A DNA stretch of 64,000 nucleotides from Paenibacillus peoriae KCTC 3763 (GTDB lineage: Bacteria; Bacillota; Bacilli; Paenibacillales; Paenibacillaceae), in the NCBI RefSeq assembly GCF_000236805.1, contig NZ_AGFX01000018.1, forward strand, positions 62,001 to 126,000. The letters are read 5' to 3'. The notes beneath the pieces were generated by a model. The model saw only the letters and a list, made by a program, of their open reading frames with translations. It was not told the origin of the DNA and did no database searches. The translations under genes and the position numbers were made by a program. Positions 27,801-39,262 of this stretch are shown piece after piece; position 1 is the stretch's first letter; every line of letters starts with the position of its first letter.

Positions 27801-28321
27801 CGATTGGTGAACATATATTCGAACTGGTTAATCACCTTTAGTTCCTCTTCTGATCCCGGGTGATCCGTGAGGATGCCTACCCCTGCATGATCATATTGAG
27901 GCATGTCCCACTCAAAGCCGGAAAAGATGATTTTATCCTTGTATTTGCCTGAGTTTTGCAGCTCTTTTATTTTAGGCACCTGGTAAAGTGCCAGTCCCTT
28001 GGAAAACGGAATTGCACCTCCAGGCAGCGTGACTCCGTTATCGTCTCGGCTTGACATCCGCAGATGATCGGAAAGGGCCAACCAATCGAGGTTGTTTTGC
28101 TCAAATGCATGGTCCAACACGCTCGTAAGGGATTCCTGTGCATCATCGGACTGATAGGTGTGTGTATGATACTCACCTGTCATCCATTTTCCGTTACTAG
28201 TTTCAGTCTGAGCTTGAGCTTCAGGAGCAGCGTATCCTTTAGATATAGGGAGCCCTGTAACGAGCATGCCACACACTAGGGAGAGAGAAAATAATCGAAA
28301 AAGCCGTTTTCTGGGTTTCAT
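24851..28321 (-). CDS. Secreted PHP-domain (CehA/McbA-type) metallohydrolase with SLH anchor
   Basis: 1156-residue cell-surface protein. Signal peptide at 1-31. A PHP-type domain follows with EYHTHTY (His52, His54) and LALSDHLRM, and metal-binding HPS further on; such domains hydrolyse phosphoesters or related bonds. Then come Ig-like modules (NITSVELFGS; LEFRATDNLDRQ), a DUF5011-like module (LKGTNHVTLKQGSSYSEQGA), a Ser-Gly linker and three C-terminal SLH repeats (GHWAQSYTDRLI, IPSWAKAQVAAA, IPAWAQSSVNTA) for attachment to pyruvylated cell-wall polymer. The frame opens at 28399, but the signal peptide and GGAGG point to 28321. The substrate is unknown. Confidence 0.85.
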   Translation of the reverse strand: MKPRKRLFRLFSLSLVCGMLVTGLPISKGYAAPEAQAQTETSNGKWMTGEYHTHTYQSDDAQESLTSVLDHAFEQNNLDWLALSDHLRMSSRDDNGVTLPGGAIPFSKGLALYQVPKIKELQNSGKYKDKIIFSGFEWDMPQYDHAGVGILTDHPGSEEELKVINQFEYMFTNRSESSFDPANVAEWKLQGNRAYSTKEDTRTAIQWLRDHYPDSYVFINHPSRKKGSSSEIKVSDFRDFNNLAPNIAFGFEGMPGNQMSPDRGETVDVYGGADITLAKVGGVWDALLGEGRKFWTFSNSDFHFNISKDRKYSSGYWPGEYSKNYTWVNGNTMKAVVDGMRSGKSFSVYGDLINALDFNITSGGKKEETGGNLQVTQGDNLQLTIRFKSPERNNNGEPVQVDHVDLIAGDVTGPAAPGTAEYTKNTNDSTRVLRRFTSNDWTTDADGYHVITYKLDAASKNQYFRLRGTNLGINVPGETSNGEPLIDPKNTTTDNETRFSEINKRNYSDMWFYSNPIFVSVEPYSDQQAVDHTAATLSLGDTSQVTNDITLPQEGEHGTTIQWESSNPDLLSHDGHLLVRYPRENQPLTLKATITRGDVSVTKLFDVTVKGLDDITSVELFGSMKTADGQGYTSGQWTNQSVTASVYSSVYAEPVTSVKLELSMDKGEYQPYAANQPIEVSQEGKHTLEFRATDNLDRQAVLSLPVNIDHTPPLITLKGTNHVTLKQGSSYSEQGANATDNFGVSGDVLVSGTVDTTTPGTYTLRYNVNDLAGNAAQEVVRTVTVETRKKNDSNDNDSQSGGSSNSGSSNSSSGQTGSGSGSGSGSGETNTGSKPTNEQPSTMQMDVKAQQGSKGALNGVFSIDIPAGAVNSDGQVRAVILPEDKAPSAGNLQLLSQVLELNSTSGNNLNKPVNLTVHYQADKVAQDSKPAVYYYNESQQKWIYVGGTQNEDGTVTASFNRLAKFAVYDYKPLALSDLDGHWAQSYTDRLIGMNVIEGFENQTFRPNDQITRAQFAKILVNAMGLRPSDEETTFADDDKIPSWAKAQVAAAAQAGLITGYKEQGKTVFKANQVITRAEMAVMISKALNSNAGSSQGTVNPFRDTSSIPAWAQSSVNTAVSAGILNGYEDSTFQPDAKATRAETTAMIYKLLGALHI

Positions 28322-28852
28322 TTTTAAATAAGCCTCCAACTCTTGTGTTTTCTCATGATGTTCATACGTTTGTTCGTTTAAAATCCAAATGTGAAGCAAC
28401 TACCTGTTTCGGTTGATCGTTTGAGGCTGATATTTTCGGCATATTTCCCGTTCTTCCTTCCTTGTTCATTTAAAATGGATGAATGCATCCCAGAACAAAA
28501 ATACTTTTTCCGCGGCTGCGTAGCTCACTTTATCATTTTTATGTTTTCGAGATGTCATAGTAATGTTAATTTTGTCCTTTGGATTTATAAAATTATTCCA
28601 ATTTAATGTTAAATCAAGGCTGTCGAGAATAGTATAGGGGTTCCTGTTATGGATAGGTCGGTAAGGGAAAAATGATCTAATATTGCTACTTTTAACTTTT
28701 TTCTATTGTGAGTGTATGTACATCGATGTATAGTGAAGATACCGAGCATGAAAGCGTTCCATTTTTGTACAGCAAGATGGGCAATATTTGTAATGGTTCA
28801 TCGCTTTTCGCGACTTCTTTCATATTCGGACAATCTTTTATGGAGGTGTAAG
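28322..28852. other. Divergent control region of SLH protein and gluB
   Basis: 531 bases without a gene. AT-rich promoter-like stretches near 28560-28700. ATGAAAGCGTTCCAT at 28748-28762 matches the cre consensus except at one position and may place gluB under CcpA. Confidence 0.5.
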
Positions 28853-29566
28853 ATGAAGAAGAAGTCTTGGTTCACCCTAGTGACAACTGGTATTGTCTCT
28901 CTATTTTTTTCGGTAAGCGTTTATGCGGGGAATGTTTTTTGGGAGCCACTTAATGGTTTCAATTCTGATGCATGGCAAAAGGCGGATGGATATTCCAATG
29001 GAAACATGTTTAATTGCACTTGGCGCGCCAACAATGTCAATTTTACTGACGATGGCAAAATGAAGCTTGGTCTAACGAGCTCTGCGAACAATCAATTTGA
29101 CAGCGGAGAGTATCGATCGACTAACACTTACCAATACGGCTTATACGAGGTCAGCATGAAGCCTGCTAAAAATACAGGAATCGTATCTTCCTTTTTCACG
29201 TATACCGGACCTGCTCATGGCACGCAATGGGATGAAATAGATATTGAATTTTTAGGAAAAGACACGACAAAAGCACAATTCAACTATTTTACAAACGGGG
29301 TTGGTGGTCATGAGAAGATTATCGATCTGGGCTTTGATGCATCAACAGGCTTTCACACCTATGCATTCGATTGGCAGCCAGGATACATTAAGTGGTATGT
29401 TGACGGGGTTCTAAAGCATACGGCAACTACGGATATACCGAGCACGCCAGGCAAGATTATGATGAATTTATGGAATGGCACTGGCGTTGACGATTGGTTA
29501 GGACCGTATAACGGAGCTAGCCCGCTATACGCGGAATACGATTGGGTGAAATATACAAGCAATTAG
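28853..29566 (+). CDS. gluB: Lichenase, endo-beta-1,3-1,4-glucanase (GH16)
   Basis: 237-residue secreted enzyme that cuts mixed-linked beta-glucan. Signal peptide to about residue 25 (SVYAG). The active site DEIDIEF gives nucleophile Glu128, Asp130 and acid/base Glu132; [29 protein letters not shown] and [10 protein letters not shown] are nearly those of P. polymyxa GluB. One oddity: bacterial lichenases of this group carry a disulfide between the Cys in FNCTW (present, Cys54) and one in KFDCGEYR; here the latter reads FDSGEYR, so the bond is lost. TGGAGGTG fixes the ATG. Confidence 0.95.
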   Translation: MKKKSWFTLVTTGIVSLFFSVSVYAGNVFWEPLNGFNSDAWQKADGYSNGNMFNCTWRANNVNFTDDGKMKLGLTSSANNQFDSGEYRSTNTYQYGLYEVSMKPAKNTGIVSSFFTYTGPAHGTQWDEIDIEFLGKDTTKAQFNYFTNGVGGHEKIIDLGFDASTGFHTYAFDWQPGYIKWYVDGVLKHTATTDIPSTPGKIMMNLWNGTGVDDWLGPYNGASPLYAEYDWVKYTSN

Positions 29567-29591
29567 CCCACAATACAAAAGCAGCCCTATA

Positions 29592-29703
29592 TGTGAACTG
29601 CACCCCATTTGTTAGACACAATGAACAATGGAGGTGCAGTTTTTTTGCCTAAATTCAGTTTAGAACAGAAATTGGTTTGTTGAAAGAGGAGGGGGCTGGA
29701 GGA
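29592..29703 (+). mobile_element. IS3-family (IS150-like) left-end remnant
   Basis: AACTGCACCCCATT (from 29596) with TTGTTAGACAC behind it, and AATGGAGGTGCAGTTTTTTT, are typical of IS150-group left ends, where they also form a terminator hairpin. The next codons read PKFSLEQKLV, like the start of OrfA. The rest of the element is gone; a different gene begins at 29704. Confidence 0.6.
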
Positions 29704-30078
29704 TTGAGTTTTTATAATAATAGAGTAGTTCAGATATTAAGTGTAATACTATATCCTATTACGGCATTTGTGATATTAAGTAATGGTCGCGCGATAGGTT
29801 CGTGGGCTATTCCAGCAGTCATTGCGATTTTATTTTGTTTCTTATGGAAAAATCTTAGTCATTTAATGATCTCTAATGTTCTACTCTGGGTTGTAGCAAT
29901 ACCTATGTGGTGGCTGCTAATTGAGCGTTCTAGTGAAGATCAGGGGGCTGAAATTTTTATTTCTTCCTTGCCATTTATTATATTGTCATATATATTCATC
30001 GTTTTGTTACCTGAAGTTTTGATTGTATCACTTAGGAATTTAATTTTAGGTAAGTTTATTCAACGCAATGATGAGTAA
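29704..30078 (+). CDS. Small integral membrane protein
   Basis: 124-residue protein with about four transmembrane helices (VVQILSVILYPITAFVI; AIPAVIAILFCFLW; VLLWVVAIPMWWLL; LPFIILSYIFIVLLPEVLIV). AGGAGGGGG lies 8 bases before a TTG at 29704, so a TTG start is proposed. Family not recognised. It follows the IS3 remnant and may borrow its upstream DNA for expression. Confidence 0.65.
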   Translation: MSFYNNRVVQILSVILYPITAFVILSNGRAIGSWAIPAVIAILFCFLWKNLSHLMISNVLLWVVAIPMWWLLIERSSEDQGAEIFISSLPFIILSYIFIVLLPEVLIVSLRNLILGKFIQRNDE

Positions 30079-30113
30079 ATAAAAGTCTAACGAGCCGTTC
30101 AGATAGAAGAAAC

Positions 30114-30152
30114 CCTGCTTCCCTACAAAGGTGAAAGCAGGACATTTTTTTT
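30114..30152 (+). terminator. Rho-independent terminator
   Basis: CCTGCTT (30114-30120) pairs with AAGCAGG (30135-30141), followed by T8. Confidence 0.8.
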
Positions 30153-30167
30153 ACATTTACATTCTAC

Positions 30168-30434
30168 CTACAAATTTCTCGCTATATGCGGCTTGCTGTA
30201 ATGGCTCGTTCCGCCGCCGCCAACCAATACTCGTCCGCCTTTGTTGAAGATGAGCAGCTTGCTCGAACCGTTAGCCAACAAGACGGTCACTTTCGCGCGG
30301 TTGGCTGTTGCAATATAGATCACGTAGCCACTTCTTGACACAACGGTTCGCCAATTCCGGTCGAATTCCGATCTGACAACACGGTTGGAATAGACTTGAT
30401 TCTCGACATTACGGGCTGCTGTTTTTTTGGGCAT
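30168..30434 (-). CDS. Small basic hypothetical protein
   Basis: 88-residue basic protein starting MPKKTAARNVENQVYSNRVV and ending in GGRVLVGGGGTSHYSKPH. AGGAGGTGA about 9 bases upstream fixes the ATG at 30434. Beta-strand-rich centre (GYVIYIATANRAKVTVLLAN). Gly-His-Tyr tail recalls small spore or coat proteins, but the family is not recognised. Confidence 0.6.
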   Translation of the reverse strand: MPKKTAARNVENQVYSNRVVRSEFDRNWRTVVSRSGYVIYIATANRAKVTVLLANGSSKLLIFNKGGRVLVGGGGTSHYSKPHIARNL

Positions 30435-30577
30435 GAAGAATGTCACCTCCTGTCAGTATCATCGTATTCATGCCCTGCAGATTGGAATGGACAATGATCA
30501 AGGCTTGGCAGGCCTATTTTGTTTACATAGGCTCTCCAACTGACCATAATAACGAATGTACGAGTTGAAAGGAGAGA

Positions 30578-31159
30578 ATGATGAAAAGCATATTGTTTAA
30601 GTATATGACGAAATTTACATCACTTAACGATGAGGAACAGCAGGCTATCGCTGAAAAAATCCTTATTGAGGAATATAAAAAGGGAACCGTGCTCCTTAGA
30701 CAAGGGGACGTCCCCACAAAATGTTATTTCGTGTTAAAAGGGTGCGTGAGGCAGTACTCGATAGATAAAGCGGGAAAAGAAGTCTCATCCAATTTCTACA
30801 CAGAAGAGCAAGCGGTCTCGATTTTCAATCGTCATCAACAAAATAAGCCATCTGCGTACACCTTAACTTGTCTGGAAGACTGTACATTGGTTGTTGGTGA
30901 TCTTGTTGTCAAAAAGGACATGTTGGACGAATACTCACAGTTGGAATCCATGATACGCAAGATGGTAGAAGAAAACCTGGGCGAGGTACAAGATGAATTG
31001 GCTTCATTTATCGCTTCTGCACCTGAAGAACGCTACAAAGCGCTATTACGAAAAAGACCTCATTTAGTCAATCGTGTACCTCAGCATCAATTGGCAAGCT
31101 ATCTTGGCATTACTCCAGAGTCATTAAGCAGAATCAAAAAGCGGATCAATTGCCAATGA
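30578..31159 (+). CDS. Crp/Fnr family transcriptional regulator
   Basis: 193-residue regulator. A cyclic-nucleotide-type sensor domain (about 10-120: YKKGTVLLRQGDVPTKCYFVLKG) is followed by a long helix and a C-terminal HTH (VPQHQLASYLGITPESLSRI). It lacks Fe-S ligand clusters of Fnr. AAAGGAGAG precedes the start. It converges with the DUF4386 gene 15 bases away; Crp-like and DUF4386 genes are often paired, so that gene is a likely target. Confidence 0.88.
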   Translation: MMKSILFKYMTKFTSLNDEEQQAIAEKILIEEYKKGTVLLRQGDVPTKCYFVLKGCVRQYSIDKAGKEVSSNFYTEEQAVSIFNRHQQNKPSAYTLTCLEDCTLVVGDLVVKKDMLDEYSQLESMIRKMVEENLGEVQDELASFIASAPEERYKALLRKRPHLVNRVPQHQLASYLGITPESLSRIKKRINCQ

Positions 31160-31174
31160 TTTTTAGAAAAGTTG

Positions 31175-31894
31175 TCATGCGCTTTTGGGGAGTTTTCCTC
31201 CTCTAAGCAGCAGCCATATTCCAAAGCCCAGTTCCCCTGCAATCATGGGTATAGCAAAAACAAGATTAAGTATTGCAATCAGCCCATCATATTGTGAAAG
31301 AAACGTTTTGCTCAGGTGAATGACAATATAGCCTATTGAAGCAAGCAACAATAAAATGCCGATAACTTTAGGAATGCGGTCTGATTTAAAAGCCACATAT
31401 CCTACAATCAACAAATGCCCTCCAAAAATGATCAAACCAACAGACCAAATAGATTCAAATGCTTCAAGAAACAGCATCATGAGTGATTGAATTTGTTCAA
31501 TTGTAAATGAGGATGAATCGTTTGGATCTCTCAAGAGCAGCAGCACAAATATCAGGTTCAATATGGCAATTCCTAATACAGCCGAATAGGTAAGACGGAG
31601 CCATGCGCCGAGCAATGAAAGGTTTTTATTCATTGGCTTCAGGAAGATATAGAGAGCCCATGCGACTATAATGTCACTGATCAGGATGATGACCCACCCC
31701 AAAATCTCGGCTTTGAAAAGGCCATTTGATGACAGGATGTTGTTAAATGTGGTGCTGGCATCGCCCTTCACTACAAGGCTTCCATGGACAAAACCATAGG
31801 AAAAAAATGCAGCAAGTGCCATGATGATAAGTAATGCACCAGCAGTTAAAGCGGATTTTCGCTCATTTGATAATATTCTTACTGAGGTAGCCAT
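31175..31894 (-). CDS. DUF4386 membrane protein
   Basis: 239-residue membrane protein with about six helices (ALTAGALLIIMALAAFF; ILGWVIILISDIIVAWALYI; LTYSAVLGIAILNLIFVLLL; SVGLIIFGGHLLIVGYVAF; VIGILLLLASIGYIVI; AIPMIAGELGFGIWLLL). RNSLS-like opening and the FKAEILGW...YIFLKP motif fit DUF4386. Function unknown. Its stop is 15 bases from that of the Crp-type regulator. Confidence 0.82.
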   Translation of the reverse strand: MATSVRILSNERKSALTAGALLIIMALAAFFSYGFVHGSLVVKGDASTTFNNILSSNGLFKAEILGWVIILISDIIVAWALYIFLKPMNKNLSLLGAWLRLTYSAVLGIAILNLIFVLLLLRDPNDSSSFTIEQIQSLMMLFLEAFESIWSVGLIIFGGHLLIVGYVAFKSDRIPKVIGILLLLASIGYIVIHLSKTFLSQYDGLIAILNLVFAIPMIAGELGFGIWLLLRGGKLPKSA

Positions 31895-32359
31895 AAAGTA
31901 GCCTCCTAGGTCACATTGTTGTTTTTCATTTTAATGGGGAGAGTATGACTGGTCATTGACTTAAGTCAAGGAAACTTAGGGGGGTTAACTGTTTTTTATG
32001 AATCACCCGATAATCTCGCCCGCATAATATGGATATGAGTAAGACATAATTCCATCTCCAGTAAGATGAAATTTTAGCCAATTGGCGCTAATCCACTCAT
32101 CATTACGAAGGCTCCATTTTCGGTTAAAATGCTTCTAACACCTAAATTCTTATTTTTCTGAAGAGAATTCTCACTTTTTAGCAAAAGTAGTTTATAATTA
32201 TCAGAGGATAGACGATATAATTTTTAAATGCTTATATTTAAGTTATAATGGAGACAGAAAAGAAAAGATATGTTCCTGAGTGGAGCCTTGCTTCTTGTAT
32301 CACCTAAGCAGGAGGGCCTGCTCTTTTTTGCAAATTTAAAAAGATAAAGGAAGGTTTTT
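31895..32359. promoter_or_regulatory. Long leader of mqo with internal terminator
   Basis: 465 bases without a gene. AGCAGG (32307-32312) pairs with CCTGCT (32317-32322), followed by CTTTTTT, ending 30 bases before the mqo start. TATAAT-like boxes occur upstream at about 32196, 32216 and 32245. The layout fits transcription attenuation of mqo, or a small RNA ending here; no known riboswitch class is recognised. Confidence 0.5.
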
Positions 32360-33859
32360 ATGAGCGGAATGCAGAAAAAAACAGACGTTATCTTAATTGG
32401 TGCCGGAGTTATGAGCGCGACTCTGGGATCATTGCTGAAAGAGTTAGCACCGGAATGGGAAATTAAAGTGTTTGAGAAACTCGCAAACGCAGGAGAAGAA
32501 AGCACTAACGAATGGAATAATGCGGGTACAGGCCATGCTGCACTGTGTGAGCTGAACTATACATCCGAAAAAGCTGACGGATCTATAGATATTCGTAAAG
32601 CTGTAAACATTAATGAACAGTTTCAGCTCTCAAGACAGTTTTGGTCTTTTCTTGTAAGCAGCAATTTGATTCGTAATCCGCAGGACTTTATCAAGCCAAT
32701 ACCTCATATGAGTTTGGTAACAGGTGAAAAAAATGTATCTTTTTTGAAGAAAAGGTTTAAAGCGCTTTCAGATGTTCCTCTGTTTCAAGGAATGGAATTT
32801 TCCGATGATCCTGAAAAACTGAAGGAATGGATTCCGCTGATTATGGAAGGCCGTACATTGAATGAACCGATTGCGGCGACCAAAGTCGACTCCGGAACAG
32901 ATGTTAATTTTGGTGCTTTAACACGCATGTTGTTTGATCATTTAAAAAGTAAAAATGTCGAGCTTTATTACAAGCATAAAATTAAAGATATTAAACGTAC
33001 GAGCGATGGCTCGTGGGAAGTCAAAGTGCAAAATCTGGATAACGGCAAAATCGAATATCATACTGCCAAATTCGTCTTTATCGGCGGCGGGGGTGGAAGT
33101 CTGCCTTTACTACAAAGAACTGGTATTCCTGAGTCCAAACATATTGGAGGATTTCCGGTAAGTGGACTTTTTATGGTATGTAACGATCCTAAAATTGTCG
33201 CGCAGCATCATGCCAAAGTATACGGTAAAGCCAAGATTGGCGCGCCTCCCATGTCTGTTCCACATCTGGATACGAGATACATTGGCAATCAAAAAGCACT
33301 GTTGTTTGGACCGTTTGCCGGTTTCTCACCAAAGTTTTTGAAAACGGGTTCAAATTTGGATCTGATCTGTTCTGTAAAACCCAATAACCTCGGTACGATG
33401 TTGGCGGCAGGCGCAAAAGAGATGGCATTGACCAAATATCTGGTCCAGCAAGTGATGTTATCGAATGAAAAGCGCATGGAAGAATTACGCGAATTTATTC
33501 CGAACGCCAAAATCGAGGACTGGGAAATTGTAGTAGCAGGTCAACGTGTGCAGGTGATCAAAGATACGGAAGCTGGTAAAGGAACACTTCAATTTGGTAC
33601 GGAAGTGGTTAGTGCCGCTGATGGCTCGGTAGCTGCATTGCTCGGCGCTTCTCCAGGTGCTTCTACGGCTGTTAACGTGATGCTGAAAGTATTAGAAAAA
33701 TGCTTCCCACAACATATGAAAGCGTGGGAACCGAAAATAAAAGAAATGATTCCTTCTTATGGCGTGTCACTAGCGGAAAATCCGGAACTTTTCCAAGAAA
33801 TTCACGATTCCACAACGCAGACGCTTGGTCTGGGCCAAAAAGAACCGCTCCATCGTTAA
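32360..33859 (+). CDS. mqo: Malate:quinone oxidoreductase
   Basis: 499-residue FAD enzyme that oxidises malate to oxaloacetate and passes electrons to quinone at the membrane. Seen: dinucleotide motif [20 protein letters not shown] (9-28), [19 protein letters not shown] (the family signature), [13 protein letters not shown] and the C-terminal [11 protein letters not shown]. Length matches the family. AAAGGAAGG precedes the ATG. Monocistronic, with a terminator hairpin in the leader. Confidence 0.96.
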   Translation: MSGMQKKTDVILIGAGVMSATLGSLLKELAPEWEIKVFEKLANAGEESTNEWNNAGTGHAALCELNYTSEKADGSIDIRKAVNINEQFQLSRQFWSFLVSSNLIRNPQDFIKPIPHMSLVTGEKNVSFLKKRFKALSDVPLFQGMEFSDDPEKLKEWIPLIMEGRTLNEPIAATKVDSGTDVNFGALTRMLFDHLKSKNVELYYKHKIKDIKRTSDGSWEVKVQNLDNGKIEYHTAKFVFIGGGGGSLPLLQRTGIPESKHIGGFPVSGLFMVCNDPKIVAQHHAKVYGKAKIGAPPMSVPHLDTRYIGNQKALLFGPFAGFSPKFLKTGSNLDLICSVKPNNLGTMLAAGAKEMALTKYLVQQVMLSNEKRMEELREFIPNAKIEDWEIVVAGQRVQVIKDTEAGKGTLQFGTEVVSAADGSVAALLGASPGASTAVNVMLKVLEKCFPQHMKAWEPKIKEMIPSYGVSLAENPELFQEIHDSTTQTLGLGQKEPLHR

Positions 33860-36483
<2,624 letters not shown>

Positions 36484-38133
36484 GTACAGTGGAAGCAGCC
36501 GGTCATTCGCGATATACGGGTAACCGATGGCAAGCTGACGGTAGGTGCTTCCATCCAGGCAGACGGCGGAGCGTGGGGAACGCTGGATGATTTCTATCTG
36601 ACGTTCGTCAGGGATGCAGAGGCGACGAACCCGGGTGAAGGTACAGCGCCAACACCTGAGCCAGTGCCTACACCATCACCGGCACCGGGTACGACACCAG
36701 ATCCATCTCCAGTACCGACACCGATGCCAACACCGGGCAAGGATTCCTCCCGAAACTCGTCTACTGACGATGGCGGTGCATCTGTCGGGCAAAACGAGAA
36801 CGTCACTGTCCGTGTGGACGGAGGCAAGAATAGCAGTACTTTGCTCTCCAATGTCGTCATTCAGCGGACAACGCTGCCCGACGGGTCGAAAAAAGATCGT
36901 GTCAGCTATGAAGCTGCTCAGGCACGGGAGGTATTGAGCAGCGTGAAGGCCGAAGGACGTTCCAGCGTCCGGCTGGTGATGCCTGATCCAAAGGATGAAG
37001 TCGCCGAGCTTGAATTCGTCCTGCCAAAGGATACGGCGAAGACGCTGGCGGATGCGGGGGTCGGTCTGGAAGTATACACGAACCATGCGCGTCTGATCCT
37101 GTCTCCATCAACGCTTGCTTCGATGGACGGGAACCGTCAGTTTACGCTCAGCCCGGTAAAGGGTGAAGCGGCGATCCAGGCGATAGCGGAACGGGCCCAA
37201 CAGAATGGCCTCGTGCAAGCAGCGGCAGGTCAGGGTGAAGTTCGCGTTATCGGCCGACCGGTAATGATCGAGACGAATCTGCAGGGGCAGCCTGTAGAGC
37301 TGGTGCTGCCACTCTCGCAGCAGTCGCTGCCAAGCTTTGTCTCTGCCGAAGAACGCCAGGCTTTCCTGACCAAGCTGGCCGTGTATGTGGAGCATAGCGA
37401 TGGCACCAGGGAGCTGTTGCAGCCGATGCTGCTATGGGACGGGAACCAGCCGGCAGGGCTTAGCTTTAGTGTAAACAAGTTCAGCACCTTTACGGTGTTG
37501 CATCTGGACAAGCAGACCGCGAGCATAGGCAGAGAGCAGGTGAATGAGCGTTCGCAGCCGTATATGCACGGCTACCCGAACGGGACATTCCAACCAGCAC
37601 GTACGATGACACGGGCGGAGCTGGCAGCGATTCTGTCCCGTCTGGCTGCTGAACGGTCCGAGCAGCCATTGGTAGAATCGTCAGTATCGCAGAAGCGCGC
37701 CAACTATACGGATGTTGCAGGGCAGAACTGGGCTGCTGAAGCGATTGATACCGTGACAACGGCCGGATGGATGAAGGGCTATAGCGGCAGTACTTTCGCA
37801 CCGGGGCATCCGATCACCAGAGCGGAGATGGCGACAGTGCTGGCACGCTGGAACAATCTGAGCGGCGCAGCTTCGGCTACCTTCCCGGATACGTCCGGAC
37901 ACTGGGCGGAAGGTGACATTGCCCGGGTGCAGCAAGCCGGATATATGCATGGCATGCCGGACGGCAGCTTCCAGCCGGACCAGACTCTGAGCCGGGCAGA
38001 GGCGGTCACTTTGTTCAATCGGGTAGGGAAGAGAGAGCCGGTATCCTTCGCCGATTCGTCCAGGTGGTCAGATGTCCCGGCCGGACATTGGGCTTTCCAG
38101 GACATTGCCGCAGCAACAACCCGGGTTCACTAG
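36484..38133 (+). pseudogene. Cut-off C-terminus of galactanase: CBM end, linker, SLH repeats
   Basis: In the same frame as the galactanase, directly after its TGA. Continues the CBM (VQWKQPVIRDIRVTDGKLTV; AWGTLDDFYL), then a Pro-Thr linker, a domain of unknown fold (VTVRVDGGKNSSTL...) and three SLH repeats (MHGYPNGTFQPARTMTRAEL; NWAAEAIDTVTTAGWMKGY; GHWAEGDIARVQQAGYMHGM). The last SLH stops early at GHWAFQDIAAATT. No ribosome site at the first internal Met-like codon, so it is probably not made alone. Ancestral TGG (Trp) at the stop is likely. Confidence 0.8.
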
Positions 38134-38459
38134 GATATACCGATAAGCGAAACCAATCTGCATTTCCTGTCTGCATGTACGGATATCACATTCGGTCGGT
38201 GATTCCCCAAGAGACCTGGCCTGTCGCAACAAGAGAATCCGTACATGCAGAATAGTAAATATCTTAGCCTGATATTGAACATGAATTACGAGGGATTAGT
38301 AAGCTCCATTTCTTTTCGTTGATGTAGAAGATTTCAATCTTTGTAATGACGGTAGGTAGGTATATAATATGCATAAATAACGATACTAAGCTTCATCTAA
38401 TGGAATAGAAAAAAATGTGATCGCTACTACAAGCTTATGGATAGCAAAAAGGAGAGTTT
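38134..38459. other. 326-base gap with 14-base inverted repeat
   Basis: CTGCATGTACGGAT (38171-38184) and ATCCGTACATGCAG (38237-38250) form a perfect inverted repeat with a 52-base loop, with no T-run. The rest is AT-rich leader of the next gene. Confidence 0.7.
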
Positions 38460-39206
38460 ATGCGTACAGTATTTGATGCTCATCTGCATATCATTGACCC
38501 TCGCTTTCCCTTAGTTCAAAATCAAGGATTTTTGCCTAATACTTTTACTTGCCAAGACTATCTAAATCATGTGCATGACTTGGATCTTAAAGGTGGTGCC
38601 GTAGTATCCGGTTCATTTCAAGGATTTGATCAATCGTATTTAATTGATTCATTGCAGAAACTTGGTGCCAATTTTGTTGGCGTAACTCAATTACCTCATG
38701 ATACATCAGATGAAGAAATGATACGACTTCACGGCTATGGTGTAAGAGCTATACGTTTTAACGTCAAGCGAGGCGGTTCAGAAGATATATCTCGTTTAGA
38801 TTACTTCGCAAGAAGAGTCTATGAGTTAGTAGGCTGGCACTTAGAATTATATATTGATTCTACTTCTTTAACTGAAATTGCATCAACAGTGGCAGCTCTT
38901 CCTGCTGTTTCGATAGACCATTTGGGTATATCAAAAGAAGGATTTAATACTCTTCTATCTTTAGTCCATAAAGGGGTTAGAGTCAAAGCAACGGGCTTTG
39001 GTAGGGTTGAACTTGATGTAGAACAAGCTCTCCGTTCCATTATTTCGGTAAACCCGGATGCTTTAATGTTCGGGACGGACTTACCATCAACGAGAGCAAA
39101 GAGACCTTATAATCATTCTGATATTGAATTGATTTACAACACACTTGGCGAAGAACAAGCCGAAAAAGTTTTATATAAGAATGCACTTAGATGGTATTTG
39201 AAATAA
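38460..39206 (+). CDS. Amidohydrolase-family protein (Amidohydro_2)
   Basis: 248-residue TIM-barrel hydrolase. N-terminal FDAHLHIIDPRFP gives the HxH metal ligands, VSIDHLG the His on strand 6 and MFGTDLPSTR the catalytic Asp on strand 8, as in the Amidohydro_2 family (lactonases, decarboxylases). Substrate unknown. AAAAAGGAGAG precedes the ATG. It is more AT-rich than the galactanase and the xylanase around it, hinting at separate origin. Confidence 0.88.
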   Translation: MRTVFDAHLHIIDPRFPLVQNQGFLPNTFTCQDYLNHVHDLDLKGGAVVSGSFQGFDQSYLIDSLQKLGANFVGVTQLPHDTSDEEMIRLHGYGVRAIRFNVKRGGSEDISRLDYFARRVYELVGWHLELYIDSTSLTEIASTVAALPAVSIDHLGISKEGFNTLLSLVHKGVRVKATGFGRVELDVEQALRSIISVNPDALMFGTDLPSTRAKRPYNHSDIELIYNTLGEEQAEKVLYKNALRWYLK

Positions 39207-39262
39207 ATTATTTGAAATAAAGACTACATTAAAAAAAGGTCGAAAAGTAGGAGGCAAAGCTG

